From an uncultured Pelagibacteraceae bacterium (GTDB lineage Bacteria > Pseudomonadota > Alphaproteobacteria > Pelagibacterales > Pelagibacteraceae): DNA of 61,817 bases. The stretch covers positions 1 through 61,817 of the forward strand of contig CACBHY010000006.1 of assembly GCA_902539165.1 (NCBI GenBank), written 5' to 3'. The translations under genes and the position numbers were made by a program. The notes beneath the pieces were generated by a model. That model saw only the letters and a program-made list of their open reading frames with translations. It was not told the DNA's origin and made no database searches. Each line of letters opens with the position of its first letter. Position 1 is the first letter of the stretch. Positions 52,294 through 60,949 of this stretch are shown one piece after another.

Positions 52294-53442
52294 ATTAAAG
52301 ATTTTTTTACAAGTACTTAGAAAAAAATTTATATTTTTTTTTGATAAATCATTATAAATTGGCAATGAAAGCTCTTGATCATAAAATATTATTGAATTTC
52401 TAAAATCTTTTTTTTTAAATGAATATCTTTTTTGATAAAAGGGTTGGGAATTAACAGGAATATAATGTACCTGTAATTTTATTTTAAATTTTAAAAACTT
52501 TTTTATAACAAAATCTTTACTTATTTTTATTTTTTTGAAATTAATAAGCAAGGGGTATAAATGATAAGAATTAAAATTATGACTGATATTTTTAGGAATT
52601 TGGAAAATATCATATTTTGAAAAAAAATTATCATAGATTTTCGCTATTTTTCTTCTTTTAAAAATAAATTTATCTAGTCGTTTAAGCTGACTTATTCCAA
52701 GTGCACAATTTATGTCAGGTAACCTGAAATTATAACCTAATTCATTCATTTTATAGCTCCAGTATTTTTTTTCTTTTCTTTCGATTCCATGAGATCTTAA
52801 TAATTTTAATCTGTGATAGAGATTTTTGTCATTACTTAAGACTGCTCCGCCCTCCCCTGTTGTGATGGCTTTTGCGGGATGAAAACTTAATGTTGTTATG
52901 TCTGCATATTTACAAGCATATCCAGAATTATTGTCAATTCTTGAACCTATTGCATGACAGTTATCATTAATTAATTTTATACCATATTTTTTTTTTAATC
53001 TTAAAAATTTTTTCCACTCAGCTGGCTGACCACCATAGTCAGTAATTATGGCTGATTTAATTTTTTTATATTTATCTTTTTTAAGTTTTTCCTCAAGTTT
53101 GTCCGCATCCATGCAATAGTCCTTCATATTTATATCTATAAAAAGTGGTCTTGCTCCTAAATGTTCAATTGCGTTTACTGAGGATAAAAATGTTATTGGT
53201 GGGACTGCAATATAATCTCCTCTTTTCCAATTTAAAACTTTACCAGCTAAAATTAGTGCTGACGATCCATTATTAACTACTACTACATTCTTGCATTTAA
53301 ATCTTTTTTTCAGCTTCATTTCAAAAATATTTACTAATGGGCCTTGAGTAATAAATTTACTTTTTAAAGCTTTAGTAACTTCGTTTATATCAGAATAAGA
53401 AATACTCTGTTTTGTGTAGGAAATTTGAATTTTATTTTTCAA
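52282..53442 (-). CDS. pseC: PseC-type UDP-sugar aminotransferase
   Basis: This DegT-family PLP enzyme of pseudaminic acid synthesis has 386 residues: YTKQSISYSDINEV (about 9-22), KFITQGPLVNIFE (about 29-41), VVNNGSSALILAGKVL, DNCHAIGSR (about 163-171) and SFHPAKAITTGEGGAVLS with the PLP Lys (about 191). The SISYSDI...TQGP start is typical of PseC. It overlaps pseB by 11 bp, strengthening the call. Its 3' end overlaps the convergent broken GT4 by 12 bp. Confidence 0.88.
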   Translation of the reverse strand: MKNKIQISYTKQSISYSDINEVTKALKSKFITQGPLVNIFEMKLKKRFKCKNVVVVNNGSSALILAGKVLNWKRGDYIAVPPITFLSSVNAIEHLGARPLFIDINMKDYCMDADKLEEKLKKDKYKKIKSAIITDYGGQPAEWKKFLRLKKKYGIKLINDNCHAIGSRIDNNSGYACKYADITTLSFHPAKAITTGEGGAVLSNDKNLYHRLKLLRSHGIERKEKKYWSYKMNELGYNFRLPDINCALGISQLKRLDKFIFKRRKIAKIYDNFFSKYDIFQIPKNISHNFNSYHLYPLLINFKKIKISKDFVIKKFLKFKIKLQVHYIPVNSQPFYQKRYSFKKKDFRNSIIFYDQELSLPIYNDLSKKNINFFLSTCKKIFNLKS

Positions 53443-54409
53443 AATCAGATAAGTTTGCTGAAATTAATTTTTTGATTTCTTCAATTTTAAGATATTTTTT
53501 ATTATTATAGCTATTATAAGATAGAAGATTATTTTTAATACCTTTTAATTTTTTTCTTAAAGGAAATAAAGTATAAGAATTTTTACTTTCTTCGGCGTAA
53601 AAAAACTCAGAATTATTTACTAACTCTTCATGAATTTTTTCTCCTTTTCTAATACCAATAATTTCTAATCTCCTTGATTTATTTATAGCTTTTACTAAAT
53701 CTAATATTTTATAAGAAGGACATTTTGGTACAAATATTTCCTCACCTTTCATTTGGTTTATACACTTATCAACAAATTTAACTGCATCATTTAAAGTAAT
53801 ATTAAATCTTGTCATTCTTTTATCGGTTATTGTAAAATTTTGATTATTTAAATTTTGTTTTAGAAGTATGGGTATAACTGATCCTCTGCTTCCCATTACA
53901 TTTCCATATCTTACAACACTAAATTTAGTTTTATTTTTTCCTTTAAATAGATTTGCAGATATAAATAATTTTTCAGCTGTAAGTTTTGTTGATCCATAAA
54001 GGTTTAATGGTGAAACTGCTTTATCAGTACTAATTAAGAAGGACTTTGGAATATTTTTATTTAAGCAAGTTTCAATTATATTCTGAGTTCCTATTATATT
54101 TGTTTTTACAGTTTCAAATGGATTATATTCTGTTGCTGGAACCTGTTTTAAAGCTGCAGAGTGAATTAGTATATCAATATCATTATTCAAAGCCCATTGA
54201 AGTCTGTCTTTATCTCTGACATCACCAATAAAGAATCTAAATATTTCCTGATTATTTTTAACTAATTTACTACTTTTTAAAATCAGTTGTTTAAATTCAT
54301 CTCTACTAAATACTACAATTTTTTTTGCGACTTTTTTTTTTATTAATAATTCAATGTATTTTTTTGCAAAAGAACCTGTTCCACCGGTTATAAAATAATT
54401 TTTTTTCAT
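53432..54409 (-). CDS. pseB: UDP-GlcNAc 4,6-dehydratase (inverting), PseB-like
   Basis: First step of pseudaminic acid synthesis. The 325 residues have ITGGTGSFAKKYIELL (about 7-22), VVFSRDEFKQ (about 32-41), AALKQVPATEYNPFE (about 84-98), STDKAVSPLNLYGSTK (about 127-142) and GSRGSVIP. The SRDE-x-KQ and STDKAVSP-x-NLYG-x-TK motifs separate PseB/FlaA1 from other SDRs. It precedes pseC. No pseF, pseG, pseH or pseI was found in the window. Confidence 0.9.
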   Translation of the reverse strand: MKKNYFITGGTGSFAKKYIELLIKKKVAKKIVVFSRDEFKQLILKSSKLVKNNQEIFRFFIGDVRDKDRLQWALNNDIDILIHSAALKQVPATEYNPFETVKTNIIGTQNIIETCLNKNIPKSFLISTDKAVSPLNLYGSTKLTAEKLFISANLFKGKNKTKFSVVRYGNVMGSRGSVIPILLKQNLNNQNFTITDKRMTRFNITLNDAVKFVDKCINQMKGEEIFVPKCPSYKILDLVKAINKSRRLEIIGIRKGEKIHEELVNNSEFFYAEESKNSYTLFPLRKKLKGIKNNLLSYNSYNNKKYLKIEEIKKLISANLSDFEK

Positions 54410-54461
54410 CTTAAAATAGTTATAGATTATTTAACTTATTTTTATACATTTTCAATTTAAA

Positions 54462-56156
54462 TTAAGTTGTTTGCTCTACCAATTTCTTATTTCTCAAAAT
54501 AAATCTTTTATTACAAATTTCTAATGAAGAAACTTTATGAGAAACAAATATTATAGTTAGATCTCCACAATTATCCCTTAATTCGTTCAAAAAATCCTTT
54601 TCAGTTTCTGCATCTAAAAAGTTAGTGGACTCATCTAAAATTAAAACTTTACTCTGTCTATAAAAAGCTCTTGCAATACCTATTCTTTGTTTTTCACCTT
54701 GTGAAATTTTAGAGCCATTTTCTCCTAAATTTTGGTCTGATTTGTTTTCTAATTTTTTTAATAATTTTACTAGTTGAGCCTTTTTTATTGCTAAATCATA
54801 TCTTTCTTTATCAAAATCTGTTTTTAAATCTCCTAATGCTACATTAAATTGAAGACTTTCATCAAAAACAATTACATTTTGGGGAACATAAGAAATAAGA
54901 TTAAACCATCCTTTTTGATTTTTTTTTATATTTTTTTCATCAACTAAAACTTCACCATCTTTTGGTTCAATCAATCCCATAATTACGTTTAAAAAAGTTG
55001 TTTTTCCTATTCCTGATTCACCTAAGATTCCTATTTTATCTTTACTTTTTATTTCTAAATTACAATTTTCTAAAATATTTAAATTATCAAAACTTAAGTT
55101 TAAATTTTTGATCAGAATGTTTGATTTAAATTCAATATTTTCCTCTTTTGTTAGCTCATATTCATTATTATATGGTTGATCAATTGCTACTCTTTTAATT
55201 ATATCTATAGTTGGTTGAGAAAATTTCATCTTATTATAACTAACACTTATTGCATTTAATGAAGGCATCAATCTAAATGTAGCTGCTACATATAAACCTA
55301 AAGTTGTAACCAATGAAGGTTGATTATTTGTATTTAATAAAACAATTAAAATCAATAAACTCAAAAATAACATTTCATACGATGCTTTAGGTATACTTGA
55401 AATTAATATTCTTTTAATATTAATTTTTAAAAGTTTTTTTAAAGTTTTGTCAATTTTATCTATGAAAAAATTATTAAGATTTAATAACCTTATTTCTTTA
55501 ATTATGTTTAATCCATCATTAATATTTTGAAAAATTGTCTTTTGATAATTTTGTCTTTTTTTTCCTAATTCTTTCAATTGTTTTCCAAAAAAAAATCTAA
55601 ATATAAAAAAAGCAAAAACTGCTGCTACTAAGATGATTAAACTAGATTGAAAATTATAAAATAATAATAAAGTTATAATAAAAGATATTAATAAAATATT
55701 TGATATAAGTGTTAAATACGGACCAACATAATTGTTTGTAAATAGTCCAGTTTCAGTAATTATATCTCTAAATAATTTAGATGAATGTGTTTTGGAAATA
55801 TCAATTAAATTTTTATTTAAGTAATTAGCATAAACTTTTTTGATTAGTGAATTGCTCAATAAAATAATAAATTTAGCCTGATAATAATTTGTAAATACTA
55901 AGAAAATATTTTTTAAAAATACTAATATAAAAAATATAATAAGTATTTGAATAATTTTAGTTTGAAATTTAAAATCAACATATTCATTTATAAAACTTAA
56001 AAAATTACTTGGTTGACCTTGAAGTATTTCCATCAATGGGATAATCAATCCGATAGATAACATTTCAAAAAAATTAGTTAATATAAACATTAATATAATA
56101 AAATATGACTGTAACTTCTGTTTATTTGTTAATATTGGTGTAATATTTTTATTCAT
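54462..56156 (-). CDS. ABC transporter, fused permease-ATPase (PglK/MsbA-like flippase)
   Basis: This 564-residue half-transporter has six membrane helices (about 15-300) and then an ATPase domain with Walker A GESGIGKTT (about 376-384), Q-loop YVPQNVIVFD, signature ISQGEKQRIGIARAF (the usual second Gly is Gln) and Walker B VLILDES. PglK-type proteins flip lipid-linked oligosaccharides, a likely role here beside GT genes. It lies 52 bp upstream of pseB. Confidence 0.9.
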   Translation of the reverse strand: MNKNITPILTNKQKLQSYFIILMFILTNFFEMLSIGLIIPLMEILQGQPSNFLSFINEYVDFKFQTKIIQILIIFFILVFLKNIFLVFTNYYQAKFIILLSNSLIKKVYANYLNKNLIDISKTHSSKLFRDIITETGLFTNNYVGPYLTLISNILLISFIITLLLFYNFQSSLIILVAAVFAFFIFRFFFGKQLKELGKKRQNYQKTIFQNINDGLNIIKEIRLLNLNNFFIDKIDKTLKKLLKINIKRILISSIPKASYEMLFLSLLILIVLLNTNNQPSLVTTLGLYVAATFRLMPSLNAISVSYNKMKFSQPTIDIIKRVAIDQPYNNEYELTKEENIEFKSNILIKNLNLSFDNLNILENCNLEIKSKDKIGILGESGIGKTTFLNVIMGLIEPKDGEVLVDEKNIKKNQKGWFNLISYVPQNVIVFDESLQFNVALGDLKTDFDKERYDLAIKKAQLVKLLKKLENKSDQNLGENGSKISQGEKQRIGIARAFYRQSKVLILDESTNFLDAETEKDFLNELRDNCGDLTIIFVSHKVSSLEICNKRFILRNKKLVEQTT

Positions 56157-56346
56157 TTACTTAATTATAAAATAATTTTTTCAGCTATTGTTTCTAATTT
56201 ACTAATTGTAAAGAGATATTTTAAATTCATCAAAACAGCTAGATTATTATAGATAAGATAATTTTTTCCAATTCTTATTTTATAATACGATAAATTAAAA
56301 GATAATATAATATAAAATCTATTAAGTGTTATTTTTGTTTAAAAAG
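56157..56346. other. A/T-rich intergenic region, no recognised element
   Basis: This 190-bp gap lies between the GT4 gene (stop at 56347) and the ABC transporter start (56156), both on the minus strand. It contains several TATAAT-like strings as expected from base composition, but no clear promoter pair, terminator stem, repeat or small gene was found by eye. Confidence 0.5.
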
Positions 56347-57564
56347 TTAAGACTTATTGAAAAATTCTTTAAAAAATAAACTACAAATTTTAATTCGATT
56401 ATAATTTGCTTTATTAATTTGATCACTTTCTTTTAAAACTATATTTTTGTCATCATATTCAATTAATTTTTTTTTAAGATCTGCTTGTGACTCAGATTTA
56501 AAGTAAAATAATTTATCATAAATTATTTCTTTATTAATAATTATATCAGATAGAATAATAGGAACATTCAATGCTATTGCATCAGTAACTGCTCCACCGC
56601 CTGGGCCACCCTCGAAAGAAGTGGGCTGGATAAGAGCTTGAGAATTTTTTAGATAATTTAGTTGTCGAATTTTATCAATATTGCCTGTTAAAATTATTTT
56701 TTTATCTAAATTTAATTTTGAAATGAGTTGCTTAATTTCGTTTATATATTTTGGAAACCTGTGATCTTTATATTCACCTGTAATCACTAAATCATTTTTA
56801 CCGCCTTCTTCTAAATAGTCTCTAAATGCTTTTATTGCTAAAGTATGATTTTTATGCTTCCAAAACTGATTTGAAATTAAAAAATAATTATTGCTTGTTA
56901 TTTTAGAAAATTTATTTTTGATTATTTCATCTAAAATTTTTTCATCCAAATATGGTGAAAATGGAACTACGTTTATTTTATTTTTATCAATATTTTTGTA
57001 AAATTTAATAATATCATTTTTTGTATTAATTGAATTAACTAAAATTCGCGATGAATTAAGAGTTTGCTTTATTTGATTTCTTCTGAATTCAATCTCGCCA
57101 GTAGAAAAAAATTCAGGTAGATATTCGTGCTGAAAATCAAAAACATATCCTACAGAATTAACATAATTTTGATTATTTATTACAACAGGCATAATTAAGT
57201 CTGGAGAAATTTTCTTAATTATTTTGTGCTCATCGACGAAATCTTTATAAATAATTTTTAATTTTATTTTACTCGTATTTAAATAATTCAAAATGTAATT
57301 TTCAATATCATTTGCTCCTTTATGTATTTTCCAAAAAAAATTTTTTTGAATTTTAAATTTAATTATACTTCTTAATATTTGAAAAAAAGGATAGAAAATT
57401 CTTTTCAAAAAAGATTTTGGATTATTCTTTGGTATAATTACGTATATTTGGAAATTTTTTTCATCATCCATTTTTGAAATCGCAGATAAAAAATAATTTA
57501 TTAAGTCAACACCACCATTCCAGCTACAAAAATAAGATGTAAGTATTACAATTTTTTTTTTCAT
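56347..57564 (-). CDS. Family 4 glycosyltransferase (intact homologue of the broken copy)
   Basis: The 405-residue GT-B protein has the N-terminal VILTSYFCSWNGGVDLINYFL (split), SNQFWKHKNHTLAIKAF (about 234-250), DLVITGEYKDHRFP, ILTGNIDKIRQL and FEGGPGGGAVTDAIALNVP (about 323-341). The broken gene at 51585-52293 shows the same block order. Specificity is unknown. It lies 88 bp after the CMAH-like gene on the same strand. Confidence 0.87.
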   Translation of the reverse strand: MKKKIVILTSYFCSWNGGVDLINYFLSAISKMDDEKNFQIYVIIPKNNPKSFLKRIFYPFFQILRSIIKFKIQKNFFWKIHKGANDIENYILNYLNTSKIKLKIIYKDFVDEHKIIKKISPDLIMPVVINNQNYVNSVGYVFDFQHEYLPEFFSTGEIEFRRNQIKQTLNSSRILVNSINTKNDIIKFYKNIDKNKINVVPFSPYLDEKILDEIIKNKFSKITSNNYFLISNQFWKHKNHTLAIKAFRDYLEEGGKNDLVITGEYKDHRFPKYINEIKQLISKLNLDKKIILTGNIDKIRQLNYLKNSQALIQPTSFEGGPGGGAVTDAIALNVPIILSDIIINKEIIYDKLFYFKSESQADLKKKLIEYDDKNIVLKESDQINKANYNRIKICSLFFKEFFNKS

Positions 57565-57652
57565 TATTTATTAAGCTTTTGTTTGAGTAAAAAAAAGATA
57601 ATACAAATGTTTTACAAAATATTACTATCTTTAATTAATAATCACAGGTTTT

Positions 57653-59020
57653 TTAACAAATACTAAAAAAGTTTAAAAAATCTACAATTCCTTTGTTATA
57701 AATCTCTGGATACCTTCTAACAATTTTATGAGCACCGAGTTCTAGATTATTCCAGTGAACAATCCCTGAAAAAGCACCAAATAATGCTTTATGGTTAATA
57801 TAAATTTCAGTTCTATGCATCTTTTTTTTACTTTTTAAATTTTTTAAATTAAATTCTACATTTCCGATAAGATATTTTTGCTTGTTATTAAGCTTATTTT
57901 TAAAAACTAAATTATTAAAATTTTTCCAATCAGGAAGAGCATAAATACATAATAAATGAGGATTTTTTACTTCACTTCTGCTCATTGCCCTATTTTTCGA
58001 ATTGTTGAACAAAGTTTTTAAAACTCTAGGATTGTATGTTAAATTTTGGAAAGTTTTTTCGTAATCATAATGACTATGAATATGCTTATTTTTACTTAAA
58101 TTTTCATTTATTTTTTTTGGTCTAAATGAGTTAAAGTATTTTTTATCTTTAATTGATTTTAATAAATCAATTTTTTTTCCAAATGGTTTTAGATATATTG
58201 CAAATTTATCCTTATCTAAAATTGATTTAACTTTTATTTTTGGTCTAAATTTTTCATATGCTTTCAGAGGTCCAAGATATTTTGCCCCTGCAGCAAAAGG
58301 TAAATGAACTTTAGAATTTATTGTATTGTGTGCTTCAAAATATCTACTTCTGAATTCTTCTCTTTGAACTTCTAAACTTTTGTTTAGCTCTTTATTGCCA
58401 ATATCACATTTATAGTGTGTATGTGGCCATGACCCAGATGACATATAATTATATAGTGTTGCAATATTTTGCAATTTATTTTCATTTATTTTTTTTTGAA
58501 AATTTTTAAAATGTATTTTATTAAAACCAAAATCATTTAAATTAGTAACTGATACTTTTAATTGATTATGATAAACTATTATACCAGAGTCTACATCACT
58601 GAAACTTTTTGTGTCTCTAGGTATAACAATTAAATTCAAATCTTTTAAATTATGGAATCCTTTTAAATTCGAAATTATAAGTTTAGGTTTAATTCCATCG
58701 GCAATCATTTTTTTTTTAAGCCAGTTACGATCAACTCCCTTTAAATTTTTAAAAGATGATATAAAAATTTTTTTTTCTCCATACTTTTTAAAATAATTAA
58801 AAATACTTTTTGCGTCATAATGATCAGGGTGAATATGAGAAACATAAATAGCGTCGCAATTTCCAATTTTATTTACCCAATTTGAAACATCCATATCTGG
58901 AACCCAAGTTCCCTCGTAGGCAGCAGTATCAAACCAGGGGTCACAAATTATTCTAGTTTTATTTGTTTGTATAGACACGCACGAACAACCAAAAAATGAA
59001 AGGCTAAAGTGATTCAACAT
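57653..59020 (-). CDS. Metallo-beta-lactamase-fold protein resembling CMP-sialate hydroxylase without the Rieske domain
   Basis: The 455-residue protein has TRIICDPWFDTAAYEGTW (about 22-39), NCDAIYVSHIHPDHYD (about 54-69) with metal ligands His62, His64, Asp66 and His67, and a late HLPFAAGAKYLG and RRYPEIYNKG. These blocks parallel vertebrate CMAH (CDPW, ADLIYISHMHSDH, CPFAGY, RDPDIY), but the N-terminal Rieske iron-sulfur domain is absent. It might act on a sialic-acid-like sugar, consistent with pseB/pseC nearby, or be an unrelated UlaG-like hydrolase. Activity is unproven. Confidence 0.65.
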   Translation of the reverse strand: MLNHFSLSFFGCSCVSIQTNKTRIICDPWFDTAAYEGTWVPDMDVSNWVNKIGNCDAIYVSHIHPDHYDAKSIFNYFKKYGEKKIFISSFKNLKGVDRNWLKKKMIADGIKPKLIISNLKGFHNLKDLNLIVIPRDTKSFSDVDSGIIVYHNQLKVSVTNLNDFGFNKIHFKNFQKKINENKLQNIATLYNYMSSGSWPHTHYKCDIGNKELNKSLEVQREEFRSRYFEAHNTINSKVHLPFAAGAKYLGPLKAYEKFRPKIKVKSILDKDKFAIYLKPFGKKIDLLKSIKDKKYFNSFRPKKINENLSKNKHIHSHYDYEKTFQNLTYNPRVLKTLFNNSKNRAMSRSEVKNPHLLCIYALPDWKNFNNLVFKNKLNNKQKYLIGNVEFNLKNLKSKKKMHRTEIYINHKALFGAFSGIVHWNNLELGAHKIVRRYPEIYNKGIVDFLNFFSIC

Positions 59021-59104
59021 AAAATTATAATAACTTAATTAACATAATTAAAATTTGATTCAATGTTATGAAATATATTTTTTTTTCTATTTTATCTATT
59101 TCAA

Positions 59105-60949
59105 TTATTTTGAGTAAAAATTCATAAAAGATGCAGCATTGTATAATAAAAAAATAAATTTTTGATCTTGTTGGGTTAAGCTACCATCTGATATTTTTTT
59201 TTCAATTAATCTTAAATTAATTATACTATTTATATATTTATTTTTTGTAATTACATTTAAAAATTTTTTTGAATTGATATTAATAGTCTCTTTCAATGGA
59301 AGAAAAAAACCTGTTTTTTCTGGATTAAATAAAATTGAGCTAGGTATTTTTTTTTTAAAAACATCTCTCAAAATATACTTTGCTAAACCATTACGTATTA
59401 AAAAATGCTTACTCATACTGTTTCTTAATAAATAAAAATCATCACTTAAGTAAGGCATTCTAGATTCAATAGAGTTATGCATGGTAATATTATCTATTGT
59501 ATGAGTCTGCGCAGGTAGAATGTCATAAAATAAGTCGTTATCTAAATGTTGAATAAAAATATCTTTAATTTTTTTTTTATCTTTTTTATAAAAAATTTTC
59601 TTTTTATTTTTGGTTTTAAAATATTTTTCATAAATATTTGATTCAAAATTAAAACCTTTTTTTAATAAATTTTTTTCAAATAAGTTTAAATTTTTTAATA
59701 TTTGAGTTCTAATAAATGGTTTTGTAGTATTTTTCCAATTTTTTAAATTTTTTTTAAATTTAGGAGTATTCTTTATCGAAATAAGATAACTCATATGATG
59801 GGCATAGTATCCACTAAAAATTTCATCACCCCCATTTCCTGAAATTAAAACTTTGTAACCATCTTTTTTAACTTTTTGACAAATTTTATTAATAGCTAAA
59901 TTTGTAGTAGATAGTAAAGGAAAACCAATATCTTTAATTAAATCATCTATTATTTTGAAATTTTTTTGTAAATCATTTGTAGAGATATATTCATGTCTTA
60001 AATTTAATTTTTTTTTTAATAAGGATATATTAATACTTTCATTGTATAATTTGTCTTTCTGCTTTAATGAATAAAATTTAGTATTTTTTAATTTCTTTTT
60101 TGCCAGGTATGAAATTATTGATGAATCAACACCTCCGCTGAGCAAAAATGCAATTGGCACATCTGATCTAAATGTTTTTGGAATCGTTTCATTTATTTTT
60201 TTTTGTAAGATTTTTTTCCCAAAATTATAATTAATAATCTTTGGTTTATATTCACCATAATTAGTATAAGAAAAATTTTTAAATTTAAAATCTTTGTCAA
60301 TTTGTATAATCTGACCCGGCTTTACAAAATTGATTTTTTCAAAAAAAGTTTTATTGTCAGAATATACCGATCTAAAACCATATTTTAAGTAATTATATAT
60401 CTTATCCTTATCTACTTTATGATCATTTAAACTTAGTTTTCTAATATAATTTACATTTGATCCAAAAAGGAAACTTTCTTTTTTATTTTCCAATGAAAAA
60501 AAAACTGGCTTTTCTCCAAACTTATCCCTACATAAAAAAAATTTTTGTAATTTCTTTGAAAAATATGCAAAACTCCACATTCCATGAATTTGATTTAATT
60601 CTTTTACTCCGTAGTAATTTAAAAATTTTAATAGTACCTCTGTATCTGACTTAGTTTTAAATTTTATTTTTTTTCTTATTAAGTTTTTTTTTATTTCTAA
60701 ATAATTATATATTTCCCCATTAAATGATAATATTCCTTCTTCATCTTCAATAGGCTGGTTAGATCTTTCTGATATATCAATAATAGAAAGTCTTGAGGCA
60801 CAAAATAATATTTTGTTTTGTTTTAATTGAAACTGATTAATATCTTGTGAGTCAGGTCCTCTTAATTTCATTAGATTCAAACATGAATTTATTTTGATCT
60901 TACTAGGGTAAAATGTTTTACTACCAATATAACCTGCTATTCCACACAT
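59105..60949 (-). CDS. asnB: Asparagine synthetase (glutamine-hydrolysing), AsnB-like
   Basis: The 614 residues start MCGIAGYIG with the glutaminase nucleophile Cys2, RGPDSQD (about 30-36), FNGEIYNYLEI (about 74-84) and the synthetase P-loop FLLSGGVDSS (about 264-273), then ISGNGGDEIFSGY (about 365-377). AsnB-like genes recur in polysaccharide clusters, where they may amidate uronic acids rather than aspartate; the UDP-galacturonate-type epimerase makes that plausible here. It is 1 bp after the upstream gene. Confidence 0.92.
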   Translation of the reverse strand: MCGIAGYIGSKTFYPSKIKINSCLNLMKLRGPDSQDINQFQLKQNKILFCASRLSIIDISERSNQPIEDEEGILSFNGEIYNYLEIKKNLIRKKIKFKTKSDTEVLLKFLNYYGVKELNQIHGMWSFAYFSKKLQKFFLCRDKFGEKPVFFSLENKKESFLFGSNVNYIRKLSLNDHKVDKDKIYNYLKYGFRSVYSDNKTFFEKINFVKPGQIIQIDKDFKFKNFSYTNYGEYKPKIINYNFGKKILQKKINETIPKTFRSDVPIAFLLSGGVDSSIISYLAKKKLKNTKFYSLKQKDKLYNESINISLLKKKLNLRHEYISTNDLQKNFKIIDDLIKDIGFPLLSTTNLAINKICQKVKKDGYKVLISGNGGDEIFSGYYAHHMSYLISIKNTPKFKKNLKNWKNTTKPFIRTQILKNLNLFEKNLLKKGFNFESNIYEKYFKTKNKKKIFYKKDKKKIKDIFIQHLDNDLFYDILPAQTHTIDNITMHNSIESRMPYLSDDFYLLRNSMSKHFLIRNGLAKYILRDVFKKKIPSSILFNPEKTGFFLPLKETININSKKFLNVITKNKYINSIINLRLIEKKISDGSLTQQDQKFIFLLYNAASFMNFYSK

